From: Campylobacter jejuni
GTDB taxonomy: Bacteria > Campylobacterota > Campylobacteria > Campylobacterales > Campylobacteraceae
Direction of reading: 5' to 3'
Assembly: GCF_002179635.1 (NCBI RefSeq)
Contig: NZ_NFOE01000074.1
Coordinates: 1-64,000 of the forward strand
DNA: 64,000 bases
Part shown: positions 45,224 through 56,233 of the stretch, in pieces
Layout of the letters: each line of letters begins with the position of its first letter
How positions within the stretch are numbered: the stretch's first letter is position 1
Position numbers and translations under genes: made by a program
The notes under the pieces: model-generated
Databases searched by the model: none
What the model was told of the DNA's origin: nothing
What the model saw: only the letters and a program-made list of their open reading frames with translations

Positions 45224-48046
45224 ATGGCATTAGCAAGAAGAAATTTTCTTAAGCTTGCTGGTATTGCTGGTCTTGGAAGTGCGGCTTTTGGTAGTGAAAA
45301 CAAAGCTATTAGAGTTGCAAGTGAACAAGAAGTGGCAAATCCTTATCCAGATTCTAAGATTGTTAGAACAATCTGTAGTATCTGTAGTGCAGGCTGTGGA
45401 ATTAAAGCAGAAGTGCAAGATGGAGTTTGGGTGCGTCAAGAAAACGCTATAGAACATCCTATTTCACAAGGATCACACTGCTGTAAAGGGATAGATCAAA
45501 TCGATCTTACTAAATCAAAACAGCGTATTAAATATCCTATGAAAAAAGAAAACGGCAAATGGGTACGTTTAACTTGGGAACAAGCTATCAATGAAATTGG
45601 TGATAAAATGCTTGAAATCCGTAAGGAAAATGGGCCTGATAGCGTTATGTTTTTAGGTTCGGCTAAATTTAATAACCAACAAGCTTATTATTTTAGAAAA
45701 TTTGCAGCATTTTGGGGTACTAATAATATAGACCACGTTGCTAGAATTTGACACAGCGCAACAGTCGCCGGTGTGGCGAATACATGGGGTTATGGCGCTA
45801 TGACAAATCATTTTGGTGATGTGACTAAACATTCAAAAATGATGATTATTTTTGGTGCAAATACTGCTGTGGCAAATCCTATCGGATTTAAACACTTATT
45901 GCAAGCAAAAGATCGTAATAATGCTAAATTAGTAGTTGTAGATCCTGTATTTACAAAAACTGCAGTGCATGCTGATGAATACGTAAGAATTCGTCCAGGT
46001 ACAGATATAGCTTTAGTTTATGGTATGCTTCATTTGATCTTCAAAAACGGTTGGGAAGATAAAGAATTAATCAAAACTAGAACTTATGGGGTTGAAGAAA
46101 TAAAAGCAGAGGCTGCTAAATGGACTCCTGAGGTTGTAGAAGATGTAACAGGTGTTCCAGCTGCTCAACTTGAAAAAATCACAAGAATGCTAGCTACAAT
46201 CAAACCTGCTACGCTATTTTGGGCTTTAGGTATTACTCAACACTCAGTAGGTAGCTCTAATACAAGAATTCTAGCTATCTTGCAACTCGTTCTTGGTAAT
46301 ATAGGCAAACCAGGTGCAGGAACAAATATTATCAGAGGTCATGATAATGTTCAAGGTGCTACTGATATGGGTTGTTTAGCTGATACTTTACCAGCTTATT
46401 ATGGGCTTGATGATAATGCTTGGAATCATTTTTCTAATGTATGGAATGTTGAGAGAGAGTATTTAAATTCAAGATTTTATTCTAAAGAATGGATGCATGA
46501 AAAAGGCTTTTCACTAGCAAAATGGTGGCAAGGCGTTTTACATGAAGAAAAAACTTATTCAAACTCACCTATCCGTGTGCTTTGGGTTCAAGGAACGGGT
46601 ATTACTTCTATGGCACATACGGTAAAAATTCAAGAAGCACTTAAAAAACTTGATATGATCGTAATTGCTGAGCCTTTTGTAAATGAAGTAGCAGTTTTAG
46701 CAGATCGTCCAGATGGTATTTATATTATTCCTGCTTCAACCCAATTTGAAACAGAAGGTTATGTAACAGCGACTAACCGTGCTATGCAATGGCGTTCTCA
46801 AGTAGTAAAACCAATTTATGAAAGTAAAGAAGACCAAGAGATTATGTTTGCTTTTGCTAAAAAATTTGGTTTTTATAAAGAATACACTCGTGGTATGAAA
46901 ATGGAATTAAAAGATCATAAACTTGTACAAACAAGAGATGATAATGATGATAATTTCATATGGCCTGATGATGCCACAAGAGAAATGAGTAATGGTCTTT
47001 TAAGTATAGGCTTAAGAGGTATTTCAGCTGAGCGTCTAAGAAAACACCAGCAAAATTGGGAACATTTTGATCCTGATACTCAAAGAGGTATTGGTGGTGA
47101 AGTTAAAGGTGAATATTATGGTTTACCTTGGCCTTGTTGGGATAAACAACATCCAGGTACTTCTATCATGTGGAATGTTGATATACCTTATGAAGAAGGT
47201 GGTATGGGCTTTAGAAATCGCTTTGGTTTAGAGCATGAAGGGCATTCTCAATTAGCAGATGAAGCCTTTACTCCAAAAGGATGTAAAGTTAAAGGTGGCT
47301 ACCCACAAATTACTAAAGAAAATATCGAAAAAGTGTTTAATATCAAACTAAGCGATAAAGAAAAAGAATTAATGGGTGCTAGCTGGAGTACAGATATTTC
47401 AGGTATAATCTTAGAAAAATGCAGGGAAAAAAGTGCTTGTTGTTTAGGTAATGCAAGAGCTAGAATGAAAGTTTGGGAATTTGCTGATCCTATTCCACTA
47501 CATAGAGAGCCTATTCACTCACCTCGTTGGGATTTGGTTAAAAAATATCCTACTTGGGGTGATCAAGAGAAAAACTTTAGAGTTGAGAGTAAATTTATCA
47601 GCGAGCAACAAAAAACAGATTGGAGTAAAGAATTTCCAACTATTATTTCAAGTATGCGTTTAGTAAATTTAAGTGGTGCGGGTATGCTTGAGCGAACTAG
47701 TAAATATCTTGCTGCAATCACACCTGAGATGTTTGCTAATGTACATCCTGAACTTGCTTTAAAATATGGCATAAATGATGGTGATATGATGTGGATTCAC
47801 TCACCACAAGGCACTAAGATTAAAGTAAAATGTGTGCATAATCATTCAGTTACACCAGATAGAATTTGCTTGCCTTATAATTTTGCAGGTATTATGCAAG
47901 GAGTGGATTTAAGTTATAATTATCCTGAAGGTACTAAACCTTATACTATAGGGGAAAGTTCTAACACGGTTACTAACTATGGTTTTGATATAAATACGCA
48001 AATTTCTGAGTTCAATGCAGGACTTTGCAGACTTGAAAAGGCTTAA
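45224..48046 (+). CDS. fdhA: Selenocysteine-containing formate dehydrogenase catalytic subunit
   Basis: A 940-residue molybdo/tungsto-bis-MGD enzyme oxidising formate in the periplasm. It has a Tat signal ARRNFLKLAG, and [4Fe-4S] Cys at 51, 54, 58 and 86/87. An in-frame TGA at 45749-45751 reads as Sec176 in VARIUHSATVAGV, the metal ligand. The frame stays open to 48046 and shows strong FDH similarity on both sides, so this is recoding, not a frameshift. A hairpin follows the UGA. AAAGGAAG precedes the ATG. fdhB follows by ten bases. Confidence 0.96.
45752..45790 (+). promoter_or_regulatory. SECIS element of fdhA
   Basis: Right after the UGA, TCGCC (45765-45769) and GGCGA (45775-45779) form a stem with loop GGTGT. 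A bacterial SECIS is expected to have a short apical stem with a GGU-containing loop at this distance for SelB binding. Confidence 0.7.
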
Positions 48047-48056
48047 GGGGTAAGTT

Positions 48057-48626
48057 ATGGCTAGAATGAAATTTTATGTAGATAATAATCGCTGTATTTC
48101 TTGCTTTGCTTGTCAAGTAGCTTGTTCAAGTGCGCACGAAGTGCCAGTGGGGATTAATAGAAGAAAGGTAATCACTCTAAATGAAGGTATAGAAGGTAAA
48201 GAGTTTTCAACAACTCTTGCCTGCCAACACTGTACAGATGCTCCATGTGAGCAAGTTTGTCCTGTAAAATGCTTTTATATTAGAGCTGATGGTATTGTTT
48301 TACATGATAAAAAAACTTGTATAGGTTGTGGGTATTGTCTTTATGCGTGTCCTTTTGGTGCTCCACAATTTCCAAGAGATGGTGCTTTTGGTATTAAAGG
48401 TGAAATGGATAAATGTACTATGTGTGCAGGTGGTCCTGAGCCTACTAATTCTCATGAAGAAAGAGAACTTTATGGACAAAACCGTATCGCAGAGGGTAAA
48501 GTACCTATGTGTGCTGCGGTTTGTTCTACAAATGCACTTTTGGTTGGTGATGCAGCTGAAGTTAGTGCGATGTATAGAAAAAGAGTTTTACTTAAGGGTC
48601 AAAATTTAGGACTTGATGCAAAATAA
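48057..48626 (+). CDS. fdhB: Formate dehydrogenase iron-sulfur subunit
   Basis: A 189-residue ferredoxin-type subunit with four Cys clusters: CISCFACQVAC, CQHCTDAPCEQVCPVKC, CIGCGYCLYACPFG and the CTMC..C group. It relays electrons from FdhA to FdhC. A strong hairpin terminator follows the stop, so fdhC and fdhD do not follow here. Confidence 0.95.
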   Translation: MARMKFYVDNNRCISCFACQVACSSAHEVPVGINRRKVITLNEGIEGKEFSTTLACQHCTDAPCEQVCPVKCFYIRADGIVLHDKKTCIGCGYCLYACPFGAPQFPRDGAFGIKGEMDKCTMCAGGPEPTNSHEERELYGQNRIAEGKVPMCAAVCSTNALLVGDAAEVSAMYRKRVLLKGQNLGLDAK

Positions 48627-48629
48627 CTC

Positions 48630-48656
48630 AAAGGGTGTTTACAAACACCCTTTTTT
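48630..48656 (+). terminator. Rho-independent terminator after fdhB
   Basis: AAAGGGTGTT and AACACCCTTT pair around TACA, followed by a T-run. It is the clearest intrinsic terminator in the window. Confidence 0.9.
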
Positions 48657-48681
48657 ACTACTTATAATCCAAGGTTAATTC

Positions 48682-49410
48682 ATGGAAGAGCTAATTTTAC
48701 AAATTCAAAAAAATCTTGATGAAAATAATAAACTTACTTGTAAAAAAGCACTAGAACTTTTAAAACAATATTCTAAAGAAGATTTTCAAACTGCTATAAA
48801 AGAATTAGGTATAAAAATTTCAGATTGTGAGCTAGGTCAATTTGGAAAGTTAAATAAAAATATAGCAAAAAGTGAAATTTTAGAAAAATTAGAAACAAAA
48901 CTAGATTCTAAGCGTCGCATATCATGTAAAGATGCTTTAGAATGTGCTAAAAACTTTAATATGGCTGATATTAGAGCTACACTTAAAACTTATAAAATTG
49001 ATGTTAAACATTGCGAACTTGGTTGTTTTGAAGAAAAAAAAGGTAAAAAATTTCATATAAAAAGCAAAATTTGGGTAGAAAATCCTGATGGAGAATTGCT
49101 TTTTGGTAAAGGGAAAACAGATATTTTAGAATTAGTAGGAGAATGTGGAAGTATTTCCCAAGCGGCTAAACAACTAGGGATTAATTATAAAAAAGCTTGG
49201 CTTTATATACAGGATTTAGAAAAAAATATGAAAGAAGAATTGCTTATTGCTAAAAAAGGAAGGGGAAGTCAATCAGGTAGCAAACTTACTCCTAGAGCTT
49301 ATGAGTTAATTCAAAATTTTAAAATTTTACAACAAGATGTAGAAGAATACACCAATAAACGCTTTAAAGAATTATTTTTCAAAAAAAATCAAGAAAAAGA
49401 CAAAACTTAA
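48682..49410 (+). CDS. ModE-like regulator with tandem N-terminal Cys repeats
   Basis: A 242-residue protein. The C-terminal 130 residues are a LysR-like winged helix as in ModE (GSISQAAKQLGINYKKAWLYIQDLE, GRGSQSGSKLTP). The molybdate-binding TOBE/Mop domains are absent. Instead, residues about 10-120 hold two repeats of the pattern TCKKALE/SCKDALE followed by DCELGQF/HCELGCF, with conserved Cys. C. jejuni Cj1507c is the likely counterpart. It may repress or sense molybdenum, tungsten or selenium for the flanking genes. Confidence 0.85.
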   Translation: MEELILQIQKNLDENNKLTCKKALELLKQYSKEDFQTAIKELGIKISDCELGQFGKLNKNIAKSEILEKLETKLDSKRRISCKDALECAKNFNMADIRATLKTYKIDVKHCELGCFEEKKGKKFHIKSKIWVENPDGELLFGKGKTDILELVGECGSISQAAKQLGINYKKAWLYIQDLEKNMKEELLIAKKGRGSQSGSKLTPRAYELIQNFKILQQDVEEYTNKRFKELFFKKNQEKDKT

Positions 49411-49458
49411 TTTGAATACAAGTTATAACAATATATCATTAAATAAAAAAGGTAAAAA

Positions 49459-50037
49459 ATGAAAATTGATTGTAGAGATTTAGCTTGTCCGCGTCCTGTG
49501 ATAGAAACAAAAAAAGCTTTAGAAGAGTTAAAAGAAAATGAAAATTTAGAAATTCTTTTAAATTCTCAAGCTTCTAAAGAAAATGTAATGAGATTTTTAA
49601 AATCTTTAAATTTGAAATTTAATGTTAAAGATTTAGATGATGAGAGTATTATTAGTATTGTAAAAGATGGCGATATAGCTCAAACTCAAGAACAAAATTT
49701 ACAAGAATACAATGTATTATTTTTAAAAAGTGATAAAGTAGGCGAAGGGGAGCTTGGAAAAAATTTAATGCTAGGCTTTTTAAAAACTTTAAAAGATTTA
49801 CCTAATAAACCCGCAAAAATCCTTTGTGTTAATGATAGTGTTTTGATGAATATTGATTGCTCTCATATGGCATTTGAAGCTATGAAAGAACTTGAAAATT
49901 TAGGAGTTGAAATTTATAGTTGCGGGGCATGTTTGGAATTTTTTGGCAAAAGCAAAGAGCTTAAAATAGGTAAAATAGGTAATGCTTATGAAATTTTAAA
50001 TGAACTTTTTGGAAAGGCAAAGATTATTTCTTTATGA
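49459..50037 (+). CDS. yedF: Selenium metabolism protein YedF (TusA plus DsrE-like)
   Basis: A 192-residue protein. Residues 1-70 are a TusA domain with the active Cys in DLACPRPVIETKKAL, and residues 85-192 are DsrE-like with YSCGACLEFFG. This fusion is typical of YedF next to selD. It is thought to pass sulfur or selenium to SelD. It overlaps selD by four bases (ATGA). Confidence 0.88.
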   Translation: MKIDCRDLACPRPVIETKKALEELKENENLEILLNSQASKENVMRFLKSLNLKFNVKDLDDESIISIVKDGDIAQTQEQNLQEYNVLFLKSDKVGEGELGKNLMLGFLKTLKDLPNKPAKILCVNDSVLMNIDCSHMAFEAMKELENLGVEIYSCGACLEFFGKSKELKIGKIGNAYEILNELFGKAKIISL

Positions 50038-51065
50038 TATATAAAGATCAAAAACTAACTCAATACGTAAAAGCTGCGGGTTGAGCTGCCAAATTAGACT
50101 CGGTGGGTCTTGACAAAATTCTTGGCATTTTAAAACCGCATGAAAATATTTTAAGTGGTATTAATAATAACGAAGATGCAAGTGTTTATAAGCTAAATGA
50201 AGATTTAGCTTTAGTGCAAACTCTTGATTTTATCACACCTGTGGCTGATAGTGCGTATCATTTTGGCGCTATAGCTGCTGCAAACGCCTTAAGTGATGTA
50301 TTTGCTATGGGCGCTGAGGCGATTAATGCTTTAAATATTGTAGGCTTTGATACTTGTCATTTTAATAATGAAATTTTACTTGAAGTTTTAGAAGGTGCTA
50401 GAGTTAAGGTTGAAGAAGCAGGAGCTGTGCTAGTAGGTGGGCATACTATAGAAAATGATGAATTTATTTTTGGTCTTAGTGTAACAGGTGTAGTTCATCC
50501 TAAAAAATTTATAGCTAACAATGGTGCAAAAGATGGTGATGTGATTTTACTTACTAAGCCTATAGGTAGTGGTATTATTAGCACTGCTATTAAGGCTGGT
50601 TTGCTAGAAAAAGAAAATATTTTAAAAGCAATAGAGCAAATGAGCTTTTTAAATTTATACGCAAGTCGTATTTTAAGGGAATTTAAAAGTCTTAGTGCTT
50701 TAAGTGATGTAACAGGTTTTGGTCTTTTGGGGCATTTAAAAGAAATGTTAAATAAAGAGATTATGATAGAAGTATATAAAAATGAAATTCCTTTGATGGA
50801 TGGAGTTTTGTCAATGGCTAATATGGGGATTATCCCAGCAGGAGCTTATAAAAATAAAGATAGTCTAAAAAATTGGATTGAAAATTTAAACGAAAAAGAT
50901 GAGGATATAGTATATTTTGATCCTCAAACTTCAGGTGGACTTTTAGCTACCATAAATGAAAATGAAGCAAATAAAGCTTTAAAAATCCTAAAAGATCACA
51001 ATATTGAAGCAAAGATTATTGCTAGATGTGTAAAAAATACTCATAATTATTTATTATTACGCTAA
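50034..51065 (+). CDS. selD: Selenophosphate synthetase with selenocysteine
   Basis: A 343-residue enzyme that makes selenophosphate from selenide and ATP. Translation from the ATG at 50034 gives YVKAAGUAAKLD, with the UGA at 50082-50084 as Sec17, the position of Cys17 in E. coli SelD. A start after the UGA would lose the active site, and the downstream frame carries the family marks GGHTIENDE and DVTGFGLLGH. A hairpin follows the UGA. The ATG overlaps yedF by four bases. Confidence 0.94.
50085..50115 (+). promoter_or_regulatory. SECIS element of selD
   Basis: AGACT (50096-50100) pairs with GGTCT (50106-50110), one pair being T-G, around loop CGGTG, 11 bases after the UGA. It resembles the fdhA element in size, distance and the GGU loop. 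Confidence 0.65.
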
Positions 51066-51205
51066 TATTTTATTTACAATTAAAAATATATGTTTATATT
51101 TGTTACTTTTTCACATAAAAAAATAAATTATAAATAAATATATGTTGATTTTCGTTGCATTTTTTGTATCATAAATACATATTAACTATTAAAGTGGAGG
51201 AAAAA

Positions 51206-54200
51206 ATGATACAAAAAGCTTTGCAATTAGCTGAAGAATTACAAAGAAAGATAGAAAGTAATATCTCTCAAAGCGAAAAAGAATTTCATGCCAAAATGCA
51301 AAAACTTTTAAACAACCCTAAAAATAAAGTAATGTTGATCGAGCTTTTAGATCGCTCTTTTAGATGTAAAGATAAAAGTGCTAGTTTTGAGCTGATAGAA
51401 TATACTTTAAACAAATATGGCATAGCAGATTTTTTTAGTGCTTTTGAAAAATTTTTACTTTTTTCATTTTTAAATTTTGGAAAATTTGCACCAACTCTTA
51501 GTGTGCCATTTTTCATTAAGCATTTAAGAGAAGATACCAAAGCTATGGTTTTAGATGCAAATCCTAGTGTTTTAGAGCCTCATATGCGCAAAAGAAAAGA
51601 TGAGGATAAAATCACTTTAAATGTAAATTTAATCGGTGAAGAGGTTTTGGGTGAAGCTGAGAGTGCTTATAGGATGAAAAAATATGAAGAAGCATTAAAA
51701 ACAAGCTATATTACTTATATTTCTATTAAAATTACTACCATTTTTTCCCAAATCAATATTATTGATTTTGAATACTCTAAAGACGAAGTGGTGAAAAGAT
51801 TGGATAAATTATATGCTCTTGCTTTAGAGGAAGAAAAAAAGCAAGGTGTGTCTAAATTTATCAATCTTGACATGGAAGAATTTAGAGATTTAGAATTAAC
51901 CGTTGAAGCTTTTATGGAGAGTGTTGCAAAATACGATATTAAAGCAGGTATTGTTTTGCAAGCTTATTTACCTGATTCTTATGAGTATTTGAAAAAACTT
52001 TTTGCTTTTTCAAAAGAAAGAGTTTTAAAAGGTATGAAGCCTATAAAAATTCGCTTTGTTAAAGGAGCGAATATGGAAAGTGAAGAAACTATAGCTTCAC
52101 AAAGAGGTTGGGCTCTACCTACTTTTTATAAAAAAATTGACACCGATAGTAACTATAAAAAAATGCTTGATTTTGTCTTAGAGGGAGATAATCATAAATA
52201 TATTAATGTAGGTATTGCAAGCCATAATTTATTTGAAATTGCTTATGCTTATACTAGAATTTCACAAGCTGGAGCTTTATCATCTTTTACTTTTGAAATG
52301 CTTGAAGGTATGAGTTTGCAATGTTCTTATGAGCTTTCTAAAATGCATGATCTTATACTTTATGCTCCAGTTTGTGATGAAGCACATTTTAATAATGCTA
52401 TTGCATATTTAGTAAGAAGACTTGATGAAAATACTAGTGAAGATAATTTTATGAGGTATTTTTTCAATCTTAAAGTTAATGATAAAAATTGGCAAATACA
52501 AAAAGAATTATTTATAAAATCCTTAGAAGGCGTTGCTAGTTTGGATAATTCTACTCATAGAACTCAAGATAGAAACAATGAAACAAAGGCTATTAGTTCT
52601 TATGAGAGTAAAGAATTTAAAAACGAACCTGATACAGATTTTATCTTAAAAGCAAATAGAGAGTGGGCTAAAAATATAAGAACTAAATATGAAAATTTAG
52701 AAAATTATGATGTATATCCGGTTGCAAAAGAGGAAATTAAAAACGAAAATTTACAAGTAGTAGAAGTTAAAGATAAAATCAAAAATCGCACTATAGGTAA
52801 AGCATATTTAGCAGGCCAAAAAGAGATTAAACACGCTTTAGATGTAGCTAAGAGCTCAAATTTTAGTGATTTAAGTCATGATGAAATTTATAAAATTTTA
52901 GCAAAAACTGCCCAACTTGTTAGAGATCGTAGAGGAGATTTAATAGGTATAGCAGCCTTAGAAGTAGGAAAAACTTTCTTAGAAATTGATCCTGAAGTAA
53001 GTGAGGCTATAGACTTTTTAGAATTTTATCCGCATTCTTTGGAAAAACTAAAAGAGCAAAACCCTAATACTACTTTTAAAGCAAAAGGTATAGGTGTGGT
53101 GATTGCGCCATGGAATTTCCCAGTGGGTATTTCAGTAGGAACCATAGCAGCACCTTTAGCTGCAGGCAATAGAGTGATATATAAGCCATCATCTTTATCA
53201 ATGCTAACAGGTTATATGCTTTGTAAATGTTTTTGGGATGCAGGAATTCCTAAAGATGCTTTGATTTTTTTACCTGCTAAAGGTAGTGATATATCAAAAT
53301 ACTTGCTCGTTGATCAAAGTGTAAAATTTTCAGTATTAACCGGTGGGGAAGAAACTGCTTATGCAATGCTCAAAGCCAATCCAACTTTACTTTTAAGTGC
53401 TGAAACAGGTGGTAAAAACGCAACTATTGTTTCTAAATTTGCTGATCGTGATAGTGCGATTAAAAATATCATTCATTCAGCATTTTCAAATTCAGGTCAA
53501 AAATGCTCTGCTACTTCTTTACTTGTTTTAGAAGAGGAAGTTTATGAAGATGAAGAGTTCAAAAAGACTTTGGTAGATGCTGCTAGTTCTATGGCGGTTG
53601 GAAATCCTTTTGCATTTAAAAATAAACTTGGAGCTTTAGCAGATAAGCCAGATGCAAAATTACAAAAAGCTTTAGATGAGTTAGCTCCATATGAAAGTTG
53701 GGCTTTAAAACCTAAATTTATAGATGATAATCCTTATCTTTTAACTCCAGGGATTAAGTATGGTACTAAAAAAGGTGATTTTACACACATGAATGAGCTT
53801 TTTGCACCAATTTTAACTGTGATGAAAGCAAAAGATTTAAAAGAAGCTATTGATATAGTAAATTCAACAGGTTATGGACTTACAGCAGGATTTGAAAGTT
53901 TAGATGAGAGAGAATGGGAGTATTTTCATACTCACATAGAGGCAGGAAATATTTATATTAATAAACCAACAACAGGAGCTATAGTTCTTAGACAGCCTTT
54001 TGGTGGTATTAAAAAATCAGCCATTGGTTTTGGTAGAAAGGTTGGAATTTATAATTACATCACTCAATTTTTAGATATAGAGCAAAGTCAAGCTGATCAA
54101 AATGTTTTGGACAATGAATTAGTATCAAATTTAAATGCTTTAAGCTTAGATTTAAATGAAAAAGATAAAGCCGATTTTGAAGTCGTTAAAGCTATGGCAA

Positions 54201-54703
54201 GAAGTTATGCTTATCATGCAAAGCATGAATTTGCAAGTGCGAAAGATTATGTCAATATAAGAGGCGAGGATAATCTTTTCTCTTATACAAAGGTTAAAAA
54301 TATCGCTTATAGAGTGCATAAAGATGATAGCTTAAAAGATATTTTGGGAGTTATTTTAGCAGCTAGTGTGCTAAATATTGATCTTATTTTAAGTTATGAT
54401 GAGCATGAAAAAATAGATCTTGTACAAAAGATTAATCAAAAAATTAGCTCTAAAACTTTATTCCTTAAAGAAAGTAAAGAAAATTTCATTAACAAGATAG
54501 CTAATTATGAAAGAATCCGTTATTTTGCTCCATTGGATGTTAATGATGAAATTTTCATAAAAGCAGCAAGTTGTGCAAAAATCATCGCTAATGCTAAGCC
54601 TTTAATAAACGGACGTTTTGAGTTGCTTTTATATCATAATGAAAAAGCTTTAAGTATATCTTTCCATCGTTATGGAAATCTAGGCATTCGTGCTTTAAAA
54701 TAA
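51206..54703 (+). CDS. putA: Bifunctional proline dehydrogenase/P5C dehydrogenase
   Basis: A 1165-residue enzyme oxidising proline to glutamate. The N-terminal PRODH barrel (about 100-440) has VKGANMESEE. The central P5C dehydrogenase has APWNFPVGI, LSAETGGKNAT and the nucleophile in NSGQKCSA. The C-terminal part is poorly defined. The ATG 51206 follows GGAGG; the earlier TTG at 51155 is rejected. There is no N-terminal DNA-binding domain, so it does not regulate itself as E. coli PutA does. putP follows 17 bases later. Confidence 0.95.
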   Translation: MIQKALQLAEELQRKIESNISQSEKEFHAKMQKLLNNPKNKVMLIELLDRSFRCKDKSASFELIEYTLNKYGIADFFSAFEKFLLFSFLNFGKFAPTLSVPFFIKHLREDTKAMVLDANPSVLEPHMRKRKDEDKITLNVNLIGEEVLGEAESAYRMKKYEEALKTSYITYISIKITTIFSQINIIDFEYSKDEVVKRLDKLYALALEEEKKQGVSKFINLDMEEFRDLELTVEAFMESVAKYDIKAGIVLQAYLPDSYEYLKKLFAFSKERVLKGMKPIKIRFVKGANMESEETIASQRGWALPTFYKKIDTDSNYKKMLDFVLEGDNHKYINVGIASHNLFEIAYAYTRISQAGALSSFTFEMLEGMSLQCSYELSKMHDLILYAPVCDEAHFNNAIAYLVRRLDENTSEDNFMRYFFNLKVNDKNWQIQKELFIKSLEGVASLDNSTHRTQDRNNETKAISSYESKEFKNEPDTDFILKANREWAKNIRTKYENLENYDVYPVAKEEIKNENLQVVEVKDKIKNRTIGKAYLAGQKEIKHALDVAKSSNFSDLSHDEIYKILAKTAQLVRDRRGDLIGIAALEVGKTFLEIDPEVSEAIDFLEFYPHSLEKLKEQNPNTTFKAKGIGVVIAPWNFPVGISVGTIAAPLAAGNRVIYKPSSLSMLTGYMLCKCFWDAGIPKDALIFLPAKGSDISKYLLVDQSVKFSVLTGGEETAYAMLKANPTLLLSAETGGKNATIVSKFADRDSAIKNIIHSAFSNSGQKCSATSLLVLEEEVYEDEEFKKTLVDAASSMAVGNPFAFKNKLGALADKPDAKLQKALDELAPYESWALKPKFIDDNPYLLTPGIKYGTKKGDFTHMNELFAPILTVMKAKDLKEAIDIVNSTGYGLTAGFESLDEREWEYFHTHIEAGNIYINKPTTGAIVLRQPFGGIKKSAIGFGRKVGIYNYITQFLDIEQSQADQNVLDNELVSNLNALSLDLNEKDKADFEVVKAMARSYAYHAKHEFASAKDYVNIRGEDNLFSYTKVKNIAYRVHKDDSLKDILGVILAASVLNIDLILSYDEHEKIDLVQKINQKISSKTLFLKESKENFINKIANYERIRYFAPLDVNDEIFIKAASCAKIIANAKPLINGRFELLLYHNEKALSISFHRYGNLGIRALK

Positions 54704-54720
54704 TATAAAAAGGAGATAAA

Positions 54721-56202
54721 ATGGAGGTTGTTCAAATTAATACTCAAATTGCGATAATGTTTGTCGCATATTCAGCATTAATGCTTTTTATCGGATTTTA
54801 TTTTTATAAACAAAATAAAAATTCAGAGGACTATTTTTTAGGTGGGCGTTCTATGGGACCGGTGGTTTCTGCACTTAGTGCAGGAGCTTCTGATATGAGC
54901 GGTTGGCTTTTAATGGGTTTACCAGGAGCTTTATATGTAAGCGGTTTGGCTGAAAGTTATATTGCAATAGGTCTTAGTATAGGAGCATTTTTAAACTGGG
55001 CTTTTGTAGCAAAAAGACTTAGAATTTATACTAGTGTGATTGCAAATTCTATTACAATTCCTGATTATTTTGAAACAAGATTTGATGATGATAAGCATAT
55101 ATTAAGAGTGGTTTGTGCTATTGTTATTTTGATCTTCTTTACTTTTTATGTTTCTTCGGGGCTTGTAGGTGGGGCAAAACTTTTTGAAGCAACTTTTGGA
55201 ATTCAATATGATTATGCACTTACTACAGGAACTGTGATTATAGTTGCTTATACATTTTTGGGTGGATATAAGGCAGTTTGTTGGACAGATTTAATTCAAG
55301 GTTTATTAATGATGAGCGCCTTGATTGTTGTGCCTATAGTGATGATTTATCATTTGGGCGGATTTAGTGAAGCTGTTAATATAGTTAAAGAAATCAAGCC
55401 AAATACTTTTTCCATGGGAGAAGGGTTGAGCTTTTTGGGTATAGTTTCAGCACTTTCATGGGGACTTGGATATTTTGGTCAACCGCATATTTTGGTACGC
55501 TTTATGTCTATAAGATCAACTAAAGATATCCCAACTGCTACTTTTGTAGGAATTTCTTGGATGGTTATATCTTTAATTGGTGCTTGTTTGATAGGTATTT
55601 TAGGTATAGCTTATGTGAGTAAATTTGAGCTTAGTTTGCAAGATCCTGAAAAGATTTTTATCGTAATGTCACAATTACTTTTTAATCCTTGGATAGCAGG
55701 CATTTTACTTAGCGCTATTTTAGCAGCTATCATGAGTACAGCAAGTTCACAATTGCTTGTTTCAAGTTCAACTATAGCAGAAGATTTTTATAAAAGAATT
55801 TTTAATAAAGAAGCATCTAATAAAACAGTGATGACTTTGGGTAGATTTGGTGTTTTAGCAGTAGCTGTGATAGCTTTTATCATTTCTACTGATAAAAACT
55901 CAAGTGTATTAAGTATAGTAGCTTATGCTTGGGCAGGATTTGGAGCAAGTTTTGGTTCTGTAATGCTCTTTTCGTTATTTTGGTCAAAAATGACAAGATA
56001 TGCTGCTATTGCAGGTATGATTACTGGTGCAGTTGTAGTTGTAGCATATAAAAATTTCTTGGCCGAGTGGCTTAATTTTCCTATTTATGAAATCATTCCG
56101 GGATTTTTAGCTGCTTCTGTTGTGATTGTTTTAGTGAGTTTGGTAACTAAAGTGCGCCCAGGAACTAAAGCAGCTTATGAAACAATGTTAAAACATCTTT
56201 AA
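54721..56202 (+). CDS. putP: Sodium/proline symporter
   Basis: A 493-residue SSS-family transporter with about 13 membrane helices. It has [27 protein letters not shown] near residues 40-66 and [12 protein letters not shown]. It imports proline for PutA. The gene follows an AAGGAG and ends at a shared hairpin with fdhU. Confidence 0.94.
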   Translation: MEVVQINTQIAIMFVAYSALMLFIGFYFYKQNKNSEDYFLGGRSMGPVVSALSAGASDMSGWLLMGLPGALYVSGLAESYIAIGLSIGAFLNWAFVAKRLRIYTSVIANSITIPDYFETRFDDDKHILRVVCAIVILIFFTFYVSSGLVGGAKLFEATFGIQYDYALTTGTVIIVAYTFLGGYKAVCWTDLIQGLLMMSALIVVPIVMIYHLGGFSEAVNIVKEIKPNTFSMGEGLSFLGIVSALSWGLGYFGQPHILVRFMSIRSTKDIPTATFVGISWMVISLIGACLIGILGIAYVSKFELSLQDPEKIFIVMSQLLFNPWIAGILLSAILAAIMSTASSQLLVSSSTIAEDFYKRIFNKEASNKTVMTLGRFGVLAVAVIAFIISTDKNSSVLSIVAYAWAGFGASFGSVMLFSLFWSKMTRYAAIAGMITGAVVVVAYKNFLAEWLNFPIYEIIPGFLAASVVIVLVSLVTKVRPGTKAAYETMLKHL

Positions 56203-56208
56203 TATATA

Positions 56209-56233
56209 TTCAAAAGCCTTTAAGGCTTTTGAA
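56209..56233. terminator. Bidirectional terminator between putP and fdhU
   Basis: TTCAAAAGCC and GGCTTTTGAA pair perfectly around TTTAA, between two convergent genes and overlapping the fdhU stop. Confidence 0.8.

Noticed and set aside
45224-45751. A truncated 175-residue formate dehydrogenase fragment
   Set aside because: The stop is the Sec UGA; the frame and homology continue to 48046 with a SECIS-like hairpin.
50103-51065. SelD starting downstream of the UGA
   Set aside because: That start would lose the active-site residue; the ATG at 50034 overlaps yedF and places Sec at position 17.
51155-51205. Longer N-terminus for PutA
   Set aside because: GGAGG and an ATG at 51206 give the expected length; the upstream part is AT-rich leader.
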